A stretch of DNA of 64,000 bases from Streptomyces sp. TRM70350 (GTDB taxonomy: Bacteria; Actinomycetota; Actinomycetes; Streptomycetales; Streptomycetaceae): NCBI RefSeq assembly GCF_019219825.1, contig NZ_JAHUXH010000027.1:41007-105006 (forward strand), given 5' to 3'. Numbering within the stretch: the stretch's first letter is position 1; each line of letters opens with the position of its first letter. A program made the translations under genes and the position numbers. The notes beneath the pieces are model-generated. The model was given only the letters and a program-made list of their open reading frames with translations. It did no database searches and was not told the DNA's origin. Positions 55,243 through 63,959 of the stretch are shown here, in pieces.

Positions 55243-56331
55243 TCAGCGGGCGGCGGCGGGGCGGATCTCGGTGAGGAGGTCGTACATGGTCCGGCCCGGG
55301 CACTCGGTCTGCAGCCAGTCGCGGTGGCCGCTGACCACCGGGACGTCCTTGGTCACGCCGTTGACCGGGTTGACGAAGGTGGTATTCGCCCGCGGGTCCA
55401 GGCCGTTGATGCGGGCGATCACCTTGATCAGCCGGGTGAGGGACCGCTTGGCGGCGTGCGTGGGGCCCTGGTCGCTGAGGGTGCCGAGGAGGGCGATGCC
55501 GAGGTTGCCGGAGTTGAAACCGGCGGTGTGGAAGGCGGTGACGAGCTTGCCGTCCGGGTCGAAGGCGGGGATGCCGTCGTCGCCGGAGTAGCGGCCCTCG
55601 TAGATGACGCCGGCCTCGTCGATCAGGAAGTGGTAGCCGATGTCGCCCCAGTCGTTGGTGATCGCGTGGAACTCGTAGATGCTCCGCACGGTGGCCGCCG
55701 GGTCGGGGTCGGCGTTGGGCGTGGCGGTGTGGTGGACGGTGATCGTCTGCAACGGGTAGTACTGCTCGGGCGAGTTGACCTGGCCGTCCTTGTAGCGCTT
55801 GGACTCGTCGGCGCCCCAGGCCGGGCGGGAGAGGTAGCGCACGCCTCGTATGCGCGTGGGCTGCGACGGCACGTGGAAGGTGCGGTCCGGTCCGTCGGCG
55901 CAGTCGATGGCCAGGGAGCGCACCCGCTTCGCCCCGGGCGCCTTGACCTCGTACGAGGTGGCCGCACCGGCCGGAACGAGTGCCGTGCCGCCGTCCTCGA
56001 CGGTGGCGCAGCCGGGGGTCAGTGGCTGCCAGGAGCCGTCCGGGAAGCGGATCCCGGCGCCGTCCTGGGCACCGGTCCAGCGGACGGCCACGTAGGAGGC
56101 GGCGAAGGGGAGGGAGTCGGTGCCGGTGGCGGCGGCGGTGCGGGTGGCCGGGAAGGCCTCGGGGGTCGTCCCCGGCTCCGCGTCCGTGGTGGGGGTGTCG
56201 GACTCGGTGGCCGCGAAGACCGCCGGGGTGAGCGCCGCTCCGGCGGCCACGGCACCGGCGGCGCCGATCACGCCACGGCGGGAGAGGGGCTTCTTCTTGC
56301 GGTGGGAGACGGAAGGGGAATCCTCAAACAT
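55243..56331 (-). CDS. Tat-exported PGRP-type N-acetylmuramoyl-L-alanine amidase
   Basis: 362 residues. The Tat signal is S-R-R-G-V-I-G at about 17-23. The C-terminal about 190 residues form a peptidoglycan-recognition/amidase-2 domain: I-T-V-H-H-T-A-T, W-G-D-I-G-Y-H-F-L-I-D, Y-E-G-R, A-F-H-T-A-G-F-N-x-G-N-L-G-I and G-H-R-D-W-L-Q-T-E-C-P-G. His ligands for zinc (H in H-H-T, H in G-H-R-D) and the final Cys are present. It should cleave the stem peptide from muramic acid outside the cell. Promoter upstream at 56332-56420 is not resolved. Confidence 0.92.
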   Translation of the reverse strand: MFEDSPSVSHRKKKPLSRRGVIGAAGAVAAGAALTPAVFAATESDTPTTDAEPGTTPEAFPATRTAAATGTDSLPFAASYVAVRWTGAQDGAGIRFPDGSWQPLTPGCATVEDGGTALVPAGAATSYEVKAPGAKRVRSLAIDCADGPDRTFHVPSQPTRIRGVRYLSRPAWGADESKRYKDGQVNSPEQYYPLQTITVHHTATPNADPDPAATVRSIYEFHAITNDWGDIGYHFLIDEAGVIYEGRYSGDDGIPAFDPDGKLVTAFHTAGFNSGNLGIALLGTLSDQGPTHAAKRSLTRLIKVIARINGLDPRANTTFVNPVNGVTKDVPVVSGHRDWLQTECPGRTMYDLLTEIRPAAAR

Positions 56332-56420
56332 TCAAGGGAATTTAGCGATCCCCTTGCCCCACCAGCATCACAAGTTCCCGAATTTCTCGTGGAGATCGGG
56401 CGAGGAGGGTGTGCCGCCCG

Positions 56421-57323
56421 CTAACGCCGCGTAGTCACCGTCGCCCCCGGCGCCGGAGCCGACGCCGTGCGCACTGTCCGGCACGTCCCCGACGTGCGCA
56501 GCGCCCGAGCCACCTTCGTCGCGGACTGAGGGTCGCGGGCGAGGAAGGCGGTGGTCGGGCCGGAACCGGAGACCAGCGCGGTGAGGGCGCCGGCGGCGCG
56601 GCCCGCCGCGAGGGTGTCGGCGAGGGCCGGGAAGAGGGAGAGGGCCGCGGGCTGGAGGTCGTTGGAGACGGCCGCGGCGAGCGCGTCCGGGTCGCCCTTG
56701 GCGAGGGCGTCGAGGAGGTCCTGGGAGGCGATGGGCTCGGGGATGTCCGTGCCCTCGCCGAGCCGGTCGAACTCCCGGAACACCGCCGGGGTGGACAGCC
56801 CGCGGTCCGCCATCGCGAACACCCAGTGGAAGGTCCCGCCGACGTCGAGCGCCGTCAGCTGCTCGCCCCGCCCGGTGCCGAGCGCCGCCCCGCCGACCAG
56901 GCTGAACGGCACGTCACTGCCCAACTCGGCGCAGATGTCGAGGAGTTCGTCCCGCGAGGCGCCGGTGCCCCACAGCGCGTCGCAGGCGAGCAGGGCGCCC
57001 GCGCCGTCCGCGCTGCCGCCCGCCATACCGCCGGCGACGGGGATGTCCTTGGCGATGTGGAGGTGGACGTTCGCGCTGCGGCCGTACCGCGCGGCGAGCG
57101 CTTCGGCCGCGCGGGCCGCCAGGTTCGTCCGGTCCAGCGGGACCTGGTCGGCGTCGGGACCCTCGCAGGTGACGCGCAGCTCGTCGGCCTCGGTGACCGT
57201 GACCTCGTCGTAGAGCCCGACCGCCAGGAAGACGTTGGCCAGCTCGTGGTAGCCGTCGGGGCGGGCGGCGCCGACCGCGAGCTGGACGTTGACCTTGGCG
57301 GGGACGCGTACCGTCACGCTCAC
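56421..57323 (-). CDS. ispE: 4-diphosphocytidyl-2-C-methyl-D-erythritol kinase
   Basis: 300 residues from the GTG at 57323 (GAAGGAG upstream). A GHMP kinase of the MEP isoprenoid route: V-R-V-P-A-K-V-N-V-Q-L at the start, the ATP loop P-V-A-G-G-M-A-G-G-S-A-D-G-A-G near 97-110 and L-V-S-G-S-G-P-T near 260. Usual IspE has P-A-K-I-N-L; here K-V-N-V. Its start overlaps the rsmA stop (GTGA). The pair rsmA-ispE is conserved in actinobacteria. Confidence 0.96.
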   Translation of the reverse strand: MSVTVRVPAKVNVQLAVGAARPDGYHELANVFLAVGLYDEVTVTEADELRVTCEGPDADQVPLDRTNLAARAAEALAARYGRSANVHLHIAKDIPVAGGMAGGSADGAGALLACDALWGTGASRDELLDICAELGSDVPFSLVGGAALGTGRGEQLTALDVGGTFHWVFAMADRGLSTPAVFREFDRLGEGTDIPEPIASQDLLDALAKGDPDALAAAVSNDLQPAALSLFPALADTLAAGRAAGALTALVSGSGPTTAFLARDPQSATKVARALRTSGTCRTVRTASAPAPGATVTTRR

Positions 57324-58219
57324 TGGCTCTCCTTCGGGGGTGTGGGGGCCGCCCCCCGCGATGACGCGGCCTCCGCGATCCGTGCGAACTCCTCGACTGT
57401 CAGGGACTCGCCGCGCGCCTGCGGCGAGACGCCCGCCGCGACGAGCGCCGCCTCGGCGGCCGCCGCCGACCCGGCCCACCCGGCGAGCGCGGCCCGCAGC
57501 GTCTTGCGGCGCTGGGCGAACGCCGCGTCGATGACGGCGAAGACCGCGCGCTGCGAGGCGGTGGTCCTGACCGGCTCGGCGCGGCGGGTGAGCGAGACGA
57601 GCCCGCTGTCGACGTTCGGCGCGGGCCAGAAGACGTTCCGGCCGATCGCACCGGCCCGCTTGACCTCGGCGAACCAGTTGGCCTTCACGGACGGCACGCC
57701 GTACACCTTCGATCCGGGCGCCGCCGCCAGCCGGTCGGCGACCTCCGACTGCACCATCACGAGGGTGCGCTCGATGCTCGGGAAGGTGTCGAGCATGTGC
57801 AGCAGGACGGGGACGGCCACGTTGTACGGCAGGTTCGCCACCAGCGCGGTCGGCGCCGGGCCGGGCAGCTCGGTGACGTGCAGGGCGTCGGAGTGCACCA
57901 GCGCGAACCGGTCGGCGCGCGCCGGCATGCGCGCCGCGATCGTGGCGGGCAGCGCGGCGGCCAGTACGTCGTCGATCTCGACGGCGACGACCCGGTCGGC
58001 CACCTCCAGCAGTGCCAGCGTGAGCGAACCGAGCCCCGGCCCGACCTCGACGACCACGTCGTCGGGCCGGACCTGAGCGGTGCGGACGATACGGCGGACG
58101 GTGTTCGCGTCGATGACGAAGTTCTGACCGCGCTGCTTGGTGGGCCGTACGCCGAGGGCTTCCGCCAGCTCACGGACGTCGGCGGGACCCAGGAGGGCGT
58201 CGGGGGTGGGGCTGCTCAC
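57320..58219 (-). CDS. rsmA: 16S rRNA dimethyladenosine transferase RsmA/KsgA
   Basis: 299 residues from the GTG at 58219 (start uncertain; the ribosome site is weak). It dimethylates two adenines in helix 45 of 16S rRNA. Motifs: K-Q-R-G-Q-N-F-V-I-D, V-E-V-G-P-G-L-G-S-L-T, N-L-P-Y-N-V-A-V-P and F-A-Q-R-R-K-T-L-R near the end. Kasugamycin resistance follows its loss. It is translationally coupled to ispE. Confidence 0.97.
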   Translation of the reverse strand: MSSPTPDALLGPADVRELAEALGVRPTKQRGQNFVIDANTVRRIVRTAQVRPDDVVVEVGPGLGSLTLALLEVADRVVAVEIDDVLAAALPATIAARMPARADRFALVHSDALHVTELPGPAPTALVANLPYNVAVPVLLHMLDTFPSIERTLVMVQSEVADRLAAAPGSKVYGVPSVKANWFAEVKRAGAIGRNVFWPAPNVDSGLVSLTRRAEPVRTTASQRAVFAVIDAAFAQRRKTLRAALAGWAGSAAAAEAALVAAGVSPQARGESLTVEEFARIAEAASSRGAAPTPPKESQ

Positions 58220-58232
58220 GGCGACAAGCCTA

Positions 58233-58280
58233 GGGCCTGCCCGGCGGACCATGCCGCGGACGCGGGGCCCGGGCAGGCCC
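58233..58280 (-). terminator. Hairpin terminator after rpfB, just before rsmA
   Basis: A perfect 12-bp stem (58233-58244 with 58269-58280) and a 24-base loop containing a further short pairing. It lies 8 bp past the rpfB stop and 13 bp before the rsmA start, so rsmA-ispE need either read-through or their own promoter. Confidence 0.8.
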
Positions 58281-58288
58281 TCTGCGGC

Positions 58289-59686
58289 TCACCGGTGCAA
58301 CCGCGCCCCGCAGTGCGGCCAGGGGCTGGTCCCGCGCCGCGTGTACAACTTCTTCGCCCGGTACGTCTGTTCCGCCGCCGAGGCGTCCTGGGGGCGGCCG
58401 GTGCCGCCGAGGCTGCGCCAGGTCCGGGCGTCGAACTGGTAGAGGCCGCCGTACGTCCCCGAGGGGTCGACGGCGTCGGCGCGGCCGCCGGACTCGCAGG
58501 CGGCCAGGCCCTGCCAGTCGAGATCGTCGGCGCCTTGGACGGAGTCCGGCAGCGGCTTGGTGCCGACCTTCACGATCCGCGCGGTCGGCTCGCGCACCAG
58601 CTCGGTCCCGATCCGGCGCGGCTTCTGCCGGACCCCGTTGACGGTCCGCACGGAGTACGTCACCCGGCGCAGCCCCGGCTGCCCCGCCTGTTCGACCACC
58701 TCGGTCCCCTTGAGTACCGTCGGGTCCTCGATCCGCCGTACCTCGAAGGGGATCTCCTCCTCCCGGGTCTCCTTGCCGCCGGTGATCCGCAGCACGGTGA
58801 CCGTCTGCCCGTCGCGCGGGAAGCTGTCCTGCGGCACGGAGGTGGTGTCCTGGCCGCGCAGGGTGACCCCGGCCGCCGCGACGGCCTCGCCGACGGTGGC
58901 GGCGTTGGTGCGGATGGTGCGGGCGCGGCCGTCGGCCATGACCGTGACCGACCGCTCGGTGCGCACGTCGAGCGCGAGACCCGCACGTCCGATGCGCTGG
59001 GAGCGCGAGGTGGACAGATACGCGCCTTCCGCACGCACCCCGAGCTGCCTGAGCGCCCCCTCCACCGTCCGCGCCGTCGTCCACACCTCGCGCCGGTGAC
59101 CGTCGAGGGTGAGCCGCACGGGACGGCCGTAGCGCACGGCGATCTCGTCACCGCTGTCCAGCTCGGTGCCCGGCGCGGGTGCGACCACATCGTGCGCCCC
59201 GACGTCGACGCCCTCCTCGGCGAGCAGCTCACCGACGTCGTCGGCGAAGGTGTGCAGGCGACGGGGCTCGCCGTCGACGTTCAGCTCCACGGCCTTGTCC
59301 TCGGCGACGAAGGCGGTGGTGCCCCCGGCGAGGAACGCCACGACCAGCGCCCGCGGCAGCAGCCGGCGCACGGAGAGGTCCGCGCGCTCGGCGTACCGCC
59401 CCCGGCGCCGGCGCGCCGCACGCCGGTCCACGCGGGGGCGCGCGACGGACGCGGCGGCCTCCGGCGCGCTCTGCCGGGGCAGCACGGGCTCGGCCATCTC
59501 GTAGGCGGGCCGGTAGGTGTCCCCGTACACCTCACCCTGCGCGGTGTACGCGGCCGACGTGGTGCCGTAGGGAAGCGTCGGCGCACCGTGCACGTCGAAC
59601 CCGCCGTGCACCGGCGGCGGCTCATACGTCTCGAACGGCTCGTACGGCTGGTTGGTCCCGTATGTCTCGAAGTGCGAGTTGCTCAC
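58289..59686 (-). CDS. rpfB: Resuscitation-promoting factor RpfB-like cell-wall lytic protein
   Basis: 465 residues from the GTG at 59686 (GGAG upstream). A cytoplasmic start rich in Tyr/Pro, one membrane helix (about 112-130), three DUF348 units (about 135-310), a G5 domain (about 315-390) and a C-terminal lysozyme-like Rpf domain (about 395-465: L-A-A-C-E-S-G-G with the catalytic Glu, Y-G-G-L-Y-Q-F, T-W-R-S-L-G-G-T-G). This is the RpfB layout. It cleaves peptidoglycan and helps spore or dormant-cell growth. Order tatD-rpfB-rsmA-ispE matches mycobacteria. Confidence 0.95.
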   Translation of the reverse strand: MSNSHFETYGTNQPYEPFETYEPPPVHGGFDVHGAPTLPYGTTSAAYTAQGEVYGDTYRPAYEMAEPVLPRQSAPEAAASVARPRVDRRAARRRRGRYAERADLSVRRLLPRALVVAFLAGGTTAFVAEDKAVELNVDGEPRRLHTFADDVGELLAEEGVDVGAHDVVAPAPGTELDSGDEIAVRYGRPVRLTLDGHRREVWTTARTVEGALRQLGVRAEGAYLSTSRSQRIGRAGLALDVRTERSVTVMADGRARTIRTNAATVGEAVAAAGVTLRGQDTTSVPQDSFPRDGQTVTVLRITGGKETREEEIPFEVRRIEDPTVLKGTEVVEQAGQPGLRRVTYSVRTVNGVRQKPRRIGTELVREPTARIVKVGTKPLPDSVQGADDLDWQGLAACESGGRADAVDPSGTYGGLYQFDARTWRSLGGTGRPQDASAAEQTYRAKKLYTRRGTSPWPHCGARLHR

Positions 59687-59805
59687 GCCGACACGCTCCA
59701 GGGGCCGGAGGGGTCCAGAGGGGTCCGGATCGGGCCCCCAGAACCTAGCGGAGCGGTCGTCGCTCTCCAAAGCGACGCGACTACGCAGGGTGGGCGTGTT
59801 GGCGG

Positions 59806-60681
59806 TCAGTAACCGAAGGCGCGCGCCGTGTTCGTGCCGAGGGCGGTGGCCAGGGCGTCCTCGTCGACACCGCGTACGGCGGCCATCGCGCGCACCGTGA
59901 CCGGAATGAGATACGGGGCGTTGGGCCGTCCGCGGTACGGCGCGGGCGTCAGGAACGGCGCGTCGGTCTCCACCAGGACCAGCTCCAGCGGGGCCACCGC
60001 CAGCGCGTCGCGCAGGTTCTGGGCGTTCTTGAAGGTGACGTTGCCCGCGAAGGACATGTAGTACCCGGCGCGGGCGCACACCTCGGCCATCTCCGCGTCC
60101 CCGGAGTAGCAGTGGAACACGGTCCGCTCCGGCGCGCCCTCCTCCTTCAGGATGCGCAGCACGTCCGCGTGGGCGTCGCGGTCGTGGATGACCAGCGCCT
60201 TGCCGTGCCGCTTGGCGATCTCGATGTGCGCGCGGAACGACCGCTCCTGCGCCGCCTTGCCCTCGGGCCCGGTGCGGAAGTGGTCCAGCCCCGTCTCGCC
60301 GACCGCCGTCACGTGCGGCAGCGCGGCCAGCCGCTCGATCTCGGTGAGCGCCTCGTCCAGCCCCGCGTCCCCGCCGGGCTCGCGCGCCCCCTGCCGGGAC
60401 CAGCCGTCGGGGTCGCCGTGGACGATGCGCGGCGCCTCGTTGGGGTGCAGCGCGACGGCCGCGTGCACGTTCTCGTACGCCGCCGCCGTCTCGGCCGCCC
60501 ACCGGGAGCCGTTCACATCGCAGCCGACCTGCACGACCGTGGTGACACCGACCGACGCGGCCTTCGCGAGGCCCTCCTCCACCGTGCCGGACTGCATGTC
60601 GAGGTGCGTGTGCGAGTCGGCGACGGGCACCGCCAGCGGCGGCGGGAGGGGCGGGGCGGCGTTCTTGTCGGAGGTGGGCAT
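59806..60681 (-). CDS. tatD: TatD-family DNase/deoxyribonuclease
   Basis: 291 residues. Metal-binding D-S-H-T-H-L-D near 22-28, V-A-L-H-P-N-E-A, G-E-T-G-L-D, V-I-H-D-R-D-A-H, H-C-Y-S-G-D and V-E-T-D-A-P-F-L. TatD proteins are metal-dependent nucleases, e.g. in DNA repair and RNA decay. It lies 119 bp upstream of rpfB on the same strand. Confidence 0.95.
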   Translation of the reverse strand: MPTSDKNAAPPLPPPLAVPVADSHTHLDMQSGTVEEGLAKAASVGVTTVVQVGCDVNGSRWAAETAAAYENVHAAVALHPNEAPRIVHGDPDGWSRQGAREPGGDAGLDEALTEIERLAALPHVTAVGETGLDHFRTGPEGKAAQERSFRAHIEIAKRHGKALVIHDRDAHADVLRILKEEGAPERTVFHCYSGDAEMAEVCARAGYYMSFAGNVTFKNAQNLRDALAVAPLELVLVETDAPFLTPAPYRGRPNAPYLIPVTVRAMAAVRGVDEDALATALGTNTARAFGY

Positions 60682-60715
60682 GCCCCGATCCTACGAAAGG
60701 GGCACGCCGCACCGT

Positions 60716-61099
60716 TCAGCTCGCCCGGCGGTGGAACGGGTGCAGCAGATCGGACAGCTGCCAGTGGCGCCGCTGCCGGGGGACCGTCGGCACCTCCACC
60801 GTCGGACGCCGCTCGTGCCGCCGCGCCGCGTTGCGCGCCGACGAGACCCGGCCCGGCCGCATGATCCGCACGACGTGACCGCCGCACTGGGCGCACGTCG
60901 GCCGGCTCAGGGGCGACGGCACGACCCGCCCGTCCGCCACGTACAGGACGAACTCGTGCCCCGCACCGTCGACGTGGTGCTCTATCTCGTAGGACTGCTC
61001 CCACCCGTGCCCGCAGCGCATGCAGGCGAAGGAGTACGCCTCGTTGACGACGGCGGTCGCCCCGTTGCGAAGGCCGGTCCGGCCTGTGATCTCGCTCAT
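60716..61099 (-). CDS. Zinc-ribbon-like protein of unknown function
   Basis: 127 residues. Two C-x2-C pairs (C-M-R-C near 25-28 and C-A-Q-C near 70-73) would bind one zinc. Between them is a strand-rich piece (Y-E-I-E-H-H-V-D-G-A-G-H-E-F-V-L-Y-V-A-D-G) and the end is basic (R-N-A-A-R-R-H-E-R-R-P). A nucleic-acid-binding or accessory role is possible. It ends 34 bp before tatD, so probably belongs to that unit. Confidence 0.78.
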   Translation of the reverse strand: MSEITGRTGLRNGATAVVNEAYSFACMRCGHGWEQSYEIEHHVDGAGHEFVLYVADGRVVPSPLSRPTCAQCGGHVVRIMRPGRVSSARNAARRHERRPTVEVPTVPRQRRHWQLSDLLHPFHRRAS

Positions 61100-61260
61100 A
61101 CCAGCTCCTGTGGTCCGCTGGAGGAACGGGTTTGCGTTCCGTCATCCAGTGGACTGCCGACCGAGACCGAAAGCACGGGATCTGTCCAATATTGGACGGG
61201 ACTTGGCGGTACCTTGCCGAAACCCCCTTATCCCTTTACCCACGGATGGGACACGCCGCT

Positions 61261-61282
61261 AAGGGGCGCGGGGAACTGCGCG
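61261..61282. repeat. Dispersed Streptomyces element (GCGCGGGGAACTGCGCG)
   Basis: AAGGGGCGCGGGGAACTGCGCG is the reverse complement of the core of the 111-bp array units (for example 40759-40780) and matches a partial copy at about 38843-38862. It lies in the 206-bp gap before rsmI, which otherwise shows no gene. Similar words are very frequent in Streptomyces intergenic DNA. Confidence 0.7.
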
Positions 61283-61305
61283 ATCAACCACGAAGCACCC
61301 GCAGC

Positions 61306-62151
61306 TCACAACGCACGTTTCGCGGCAACCACAGCATCAAAAACAACCCGCTTCGGCACCCCCGCCTCCAAAGCCACGGCCGCGATCGCCTCCTTACGCC
61401 GCTCCCCCGCCTCCTCCCGCACCCGCACGCGCCGCACCAGCTCCTCGTCGTCGACGACCTCCGCACCCCTCTCCGGAGCCCCCTCGACCACGACGGTGAT
61501 CTCCCCCCGCACCCCCTCGGCGGCCCACGCCGCCAACTCCCCCAGCGTCCCCCGCCGTACCTCCTCGTACGTCTTGGTCAGCTCACGACACACAGCCGCC
61601 CGCCGCTCCACTCCGAACACCTCGGCCATCGCCGCCAACGTGTCGTCCAACCGATGCGGGGCCTCGAAGTAGACCAGCGTCCGGCGCTCGCCGGAGACCT
61701 CCCGCAGCCGCGACAGCCGCTCCCCCGCCTTCCGCGGCAGAAACCCCTCGAAACAGAACCGGTCCACCGGCAGCCCGGACAGCGCGAGAGCGGTCAGCAC
61801 AGCAGAAGGCCCCGGCACCGCGGTCACCCGCACGTCCCGCTCCACGGCCGCCGCCACCAGCCGATACCCGGGGTCCGACACCGACGGCATCCCCGCATCG
61901 GTGACGAGCAGCACACGCGCGCCCGCCACCAGCTCCTCGACCAGCTCCGGCGTGCGCGCCGCCTCGTTGCCCTCGAAGTACGACACGACCCGCCCCTGGG
62001 GCGTCACCCCCAGCGCCTGGGTCAGCCGCCGCAGCCGCCGGGTGTCCTCGGCGGCGACCACGTCCGCCCGCGCCAGCTCCTCGGAGAGCCTCGGCGGCGC
62101 GTCCGCGATGTCGCCGATGGGGGTGCCTGCCAAAACAAGGGTTCCTGTCAC
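61306..62151 (-). CDS. rsmI: 16S rRNA 2'-O-ribose methyltransferase RsmI
   Basis: 281 residues from the GTG at 62151 (GAGGA upstream). Methylates C1402 of 16S rRNA. Motifs: L-A-G-T-P-I-G-D-I-A-D-A-P-P-R-L at the start, A-A-E-D-T-R-R-L, V-T-D-A-G-M-P-S-V-S-D-P-G-Y-R-L and V-P-G-P-S-A-V-L-T-A-L. Divergent from pmt with only 62 bp between starts, as in mycobacteria. Confidence 0.97.
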   Translation of the reverse strand: MTGTLVLAGTPIGDIADAPPRLSEELARADVVAAEDTRRLRRLTQALGVTPQGRVVSYFEGNEAARTPELVEELVAGARVLLVTDAGMPSVSDPGYRLVAAAVERDVRVTAVPGPSAVLTALALSGLPVDRFCFEGFLPRKAGERLSRLREVSGERRTLVYFEAPHRLDDTLAAMAEVFGVERRAAVCRELTKTYEEVRRGTLGELAAWAAEGVRGEITVVVEGAPERGAEVVDDEELVRRVRVREEAGERRKEAIAAVALEAGVPKRVVFDAVVAAKRAL

Positions 62152-62213
62152 GTTTCCATCCTCGCAGGGGCGGTCCACGGGACTCCCACAGAAGGGTTCC
62201 CTACGATGGCGCG

Positions 62214-63959
62214 GTGACCAGTACCGCGTCCTCCACGGACACCCGGCAGGACCAGGCCTCCCACGAGCAGCGGCCCTCGTGGCAGCAGCGGCTGCGCCGT
62301 TTCGGATACACCCCGGCCGGACCCCGCGGCGACGTCCGGGACCGGCTCGTGCCGCCGTACGCCGAGCCGAGCCCGCGGCTGTGGGCGGCGCTCGGCATCC
62401 GGTACCCCCTGGCCGAGCGGATCACCCGCTGGTCGGGCTGGGGCGGGCCGCTGCTGGTGACGCTGTTCGCGGGGGTGCTGCGCTTTTGGAACCTGGGCAG
62501 CCCGAAGGCGGTGATATTCGACGAGACGTACTACGCCAAGGACGCGTGGGCGCTCGTCCACCGCGGGTTCGAGGTCAACTGGGACAAGAACGTCAACGAC
62601 CTCATCCTGTCCCAGAACGGCCATGTGCCCATCCCGACGGACGCGGCGTATGTCGTGCACCCGCCGGTCGGCAAGTACGTCATCGGGCTGGGCGAGCTGA
62701 TGTTCGGCTTCAACCCGTTCGGCTGGCGCTTCATGACCGCCCTGCTGGGCACGCTGTCCGTCCTCCTCCTCTGCCGGATCGGCCGCCGTCTGTTCCGTTC
62801 CACGTTCCTCGGCTGCCTGGCGGGCGCGCTGATGGCGGTGGACGGGCTGCACTTCGTGATGAGCCGTACCGCGCTGCTGGACGGCGTGCTGATGTTCTTC
62901 GTGCTGGCGGCGTTCGGCTGTCTGCTCGTGGACCGGGACCGGGCGCGGGCGAAACTGGCCGCCGCGCTGCCCGTGGACGCCGAGGGCCGGGTCCGCCCGC
63001 ACGCGCACACGGCGGAGCACACCCGGATCGGCCGGCGGCCGTGGCGGATCGCGGCGGGCCTGATGCTGGGCCTGGCCATCGGCACCAAGTGGAACGGCCT
63101 GTACGTCCTGGCCGCGTTCGGTGTGCTGGCGGTGCTGTGGGACGTCGGTGCCCGGAAGGTGGCGGGCGCCCGGCACCCGTACAAGGCGGTGCTCCGGCGC
63201 GATCTGGGCTGGGCGTTCCTGTCGACGGTCCCGGTCGCGATCGTCACCTACCTCGCGTCCTGGACCGGCTGGATCCTCTCCGCCACGGACGGCACGGGCG
63301 GCTACTACCGCAACTGGGCGGCGACCGAGGGCAAGGACAGCAGTTGGTCGTGGCTGTTCCCGGAGTGGTGGCGCAGCCTGTGGCACTACGAGACGCAGGT
63401 GTACGAGTTCCACGTCGGCCTGTCCTCGCCGCACACGTACCAGTCCAACCCGTGGAGCTGGCTCGTCACCGGCCGCCCGGTGTCGTACTTCTACGAGTCC
63501 CCCGTCCCCGGCACCGACGGCTGCCCGGTGGACGCGGGCGAGAAGTGCGCGCGCGAGGTGCTGGCGCTGGGCACGCCGATGCTGTGGTGGGTGGCCTGCT
63601 TCGCGCTGCTGTACGTGCTGTGGCGCTGGTTCTTCCGCCGCGACTGGCGGGCGGGCGCCATCGCCTGCGGGATCGCGGCCGGCTACCTGCCCTGGTTCCT
63701 CTACCAGGAGCGGACGATCTTCTTCTTCTACGCCGTGGTCTTCGTCCCCTTCCTGTGCCTCGCGGTCGCGATGCTGCTCGGCGCCCTGGTCGGCCCACCC
63801 CACTCCACCGACACCCGCCGCGTCGCGGGCGCCACGGGCGCCGGCGTACTCGTGCTGCTGGTGGCCTGGAACTTCGTCTACTTCTGGCCGATCTACACCG
63901 GGCAGGCGATCCCCATAGACGACTGGCGTTCACGGATGTGGCTTGATACGTGGGTCTAA
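62214..63959 (+). CDS. pmt: Protein O-mannosyltransferase (Pmt, GT39)
   Basis: 581 residues, GTG start. About 11 membrane helices. The catalytic D-E is in F-D-E-T-Y-Y-A-K-D-A-W near residues 102-112. The conserved loop has Q-N-G-H-V-P-I and Y-V-V-H-P-P-V-G-K-Y. It transfers mannose from polyprenyl-phosphate-mannose to Ser/Thr of exported proteins; in Streptomyces coelicolor Pmt glycosylates the PstS protein used as phage phiC31 receptor. The full gene is present; nothing follows in the last 41 bp. Confidence 0.95.
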   Translation: MTSTASSTDTRQDQASHEQRPSWQQRLRRFGYTPAGPRGDVRDRLVPPYAEPSPRLWAALGIRYPLAERITRWSGWGGPLLVTLFAGVLRFWNLGSPKAVIFDETYYAKDAWALVHRGFEVNWDKNVNDLILSQNGHVPIPTDAAYVVHPPVGKYVIGLGELMFGFNPFGWRFMTALLGTLSVLLLCRIGRRLFRSTFLGCLAGALMAVDGLHFVMSRTALLDGVLMFFVLAAFGCLLVDRDRARAKLAAALPVDAEGRVRPHAHTAEHTRIGRRPWRIAAGLMLGLAIGTKWNGLYVLAAFGVLAVLWDVGARKVAGARHPYKAVLRRDLGWAFLSTVPVAIVTYLASWTGWILSATDGTGGYYRNWAATEGKDSSWSWLFPEWWRSLWHYETQVYEFHVGLSSPHTYQSNPWSWLVTGRPVSYFYESPVPGTDGCPVDAGEKCAREVLALGTPMLWWVACFALLYVLWRWFFRRDWRAGAIACGIAAGYLPWFLYQERTIFFFYAVVFVPFLCLAVAMLLGALVGPPHSTDTRRVAGATGAGVLVLLVAWNFVYFWPIYTGQAIPIDDWRSRMWLDTWV

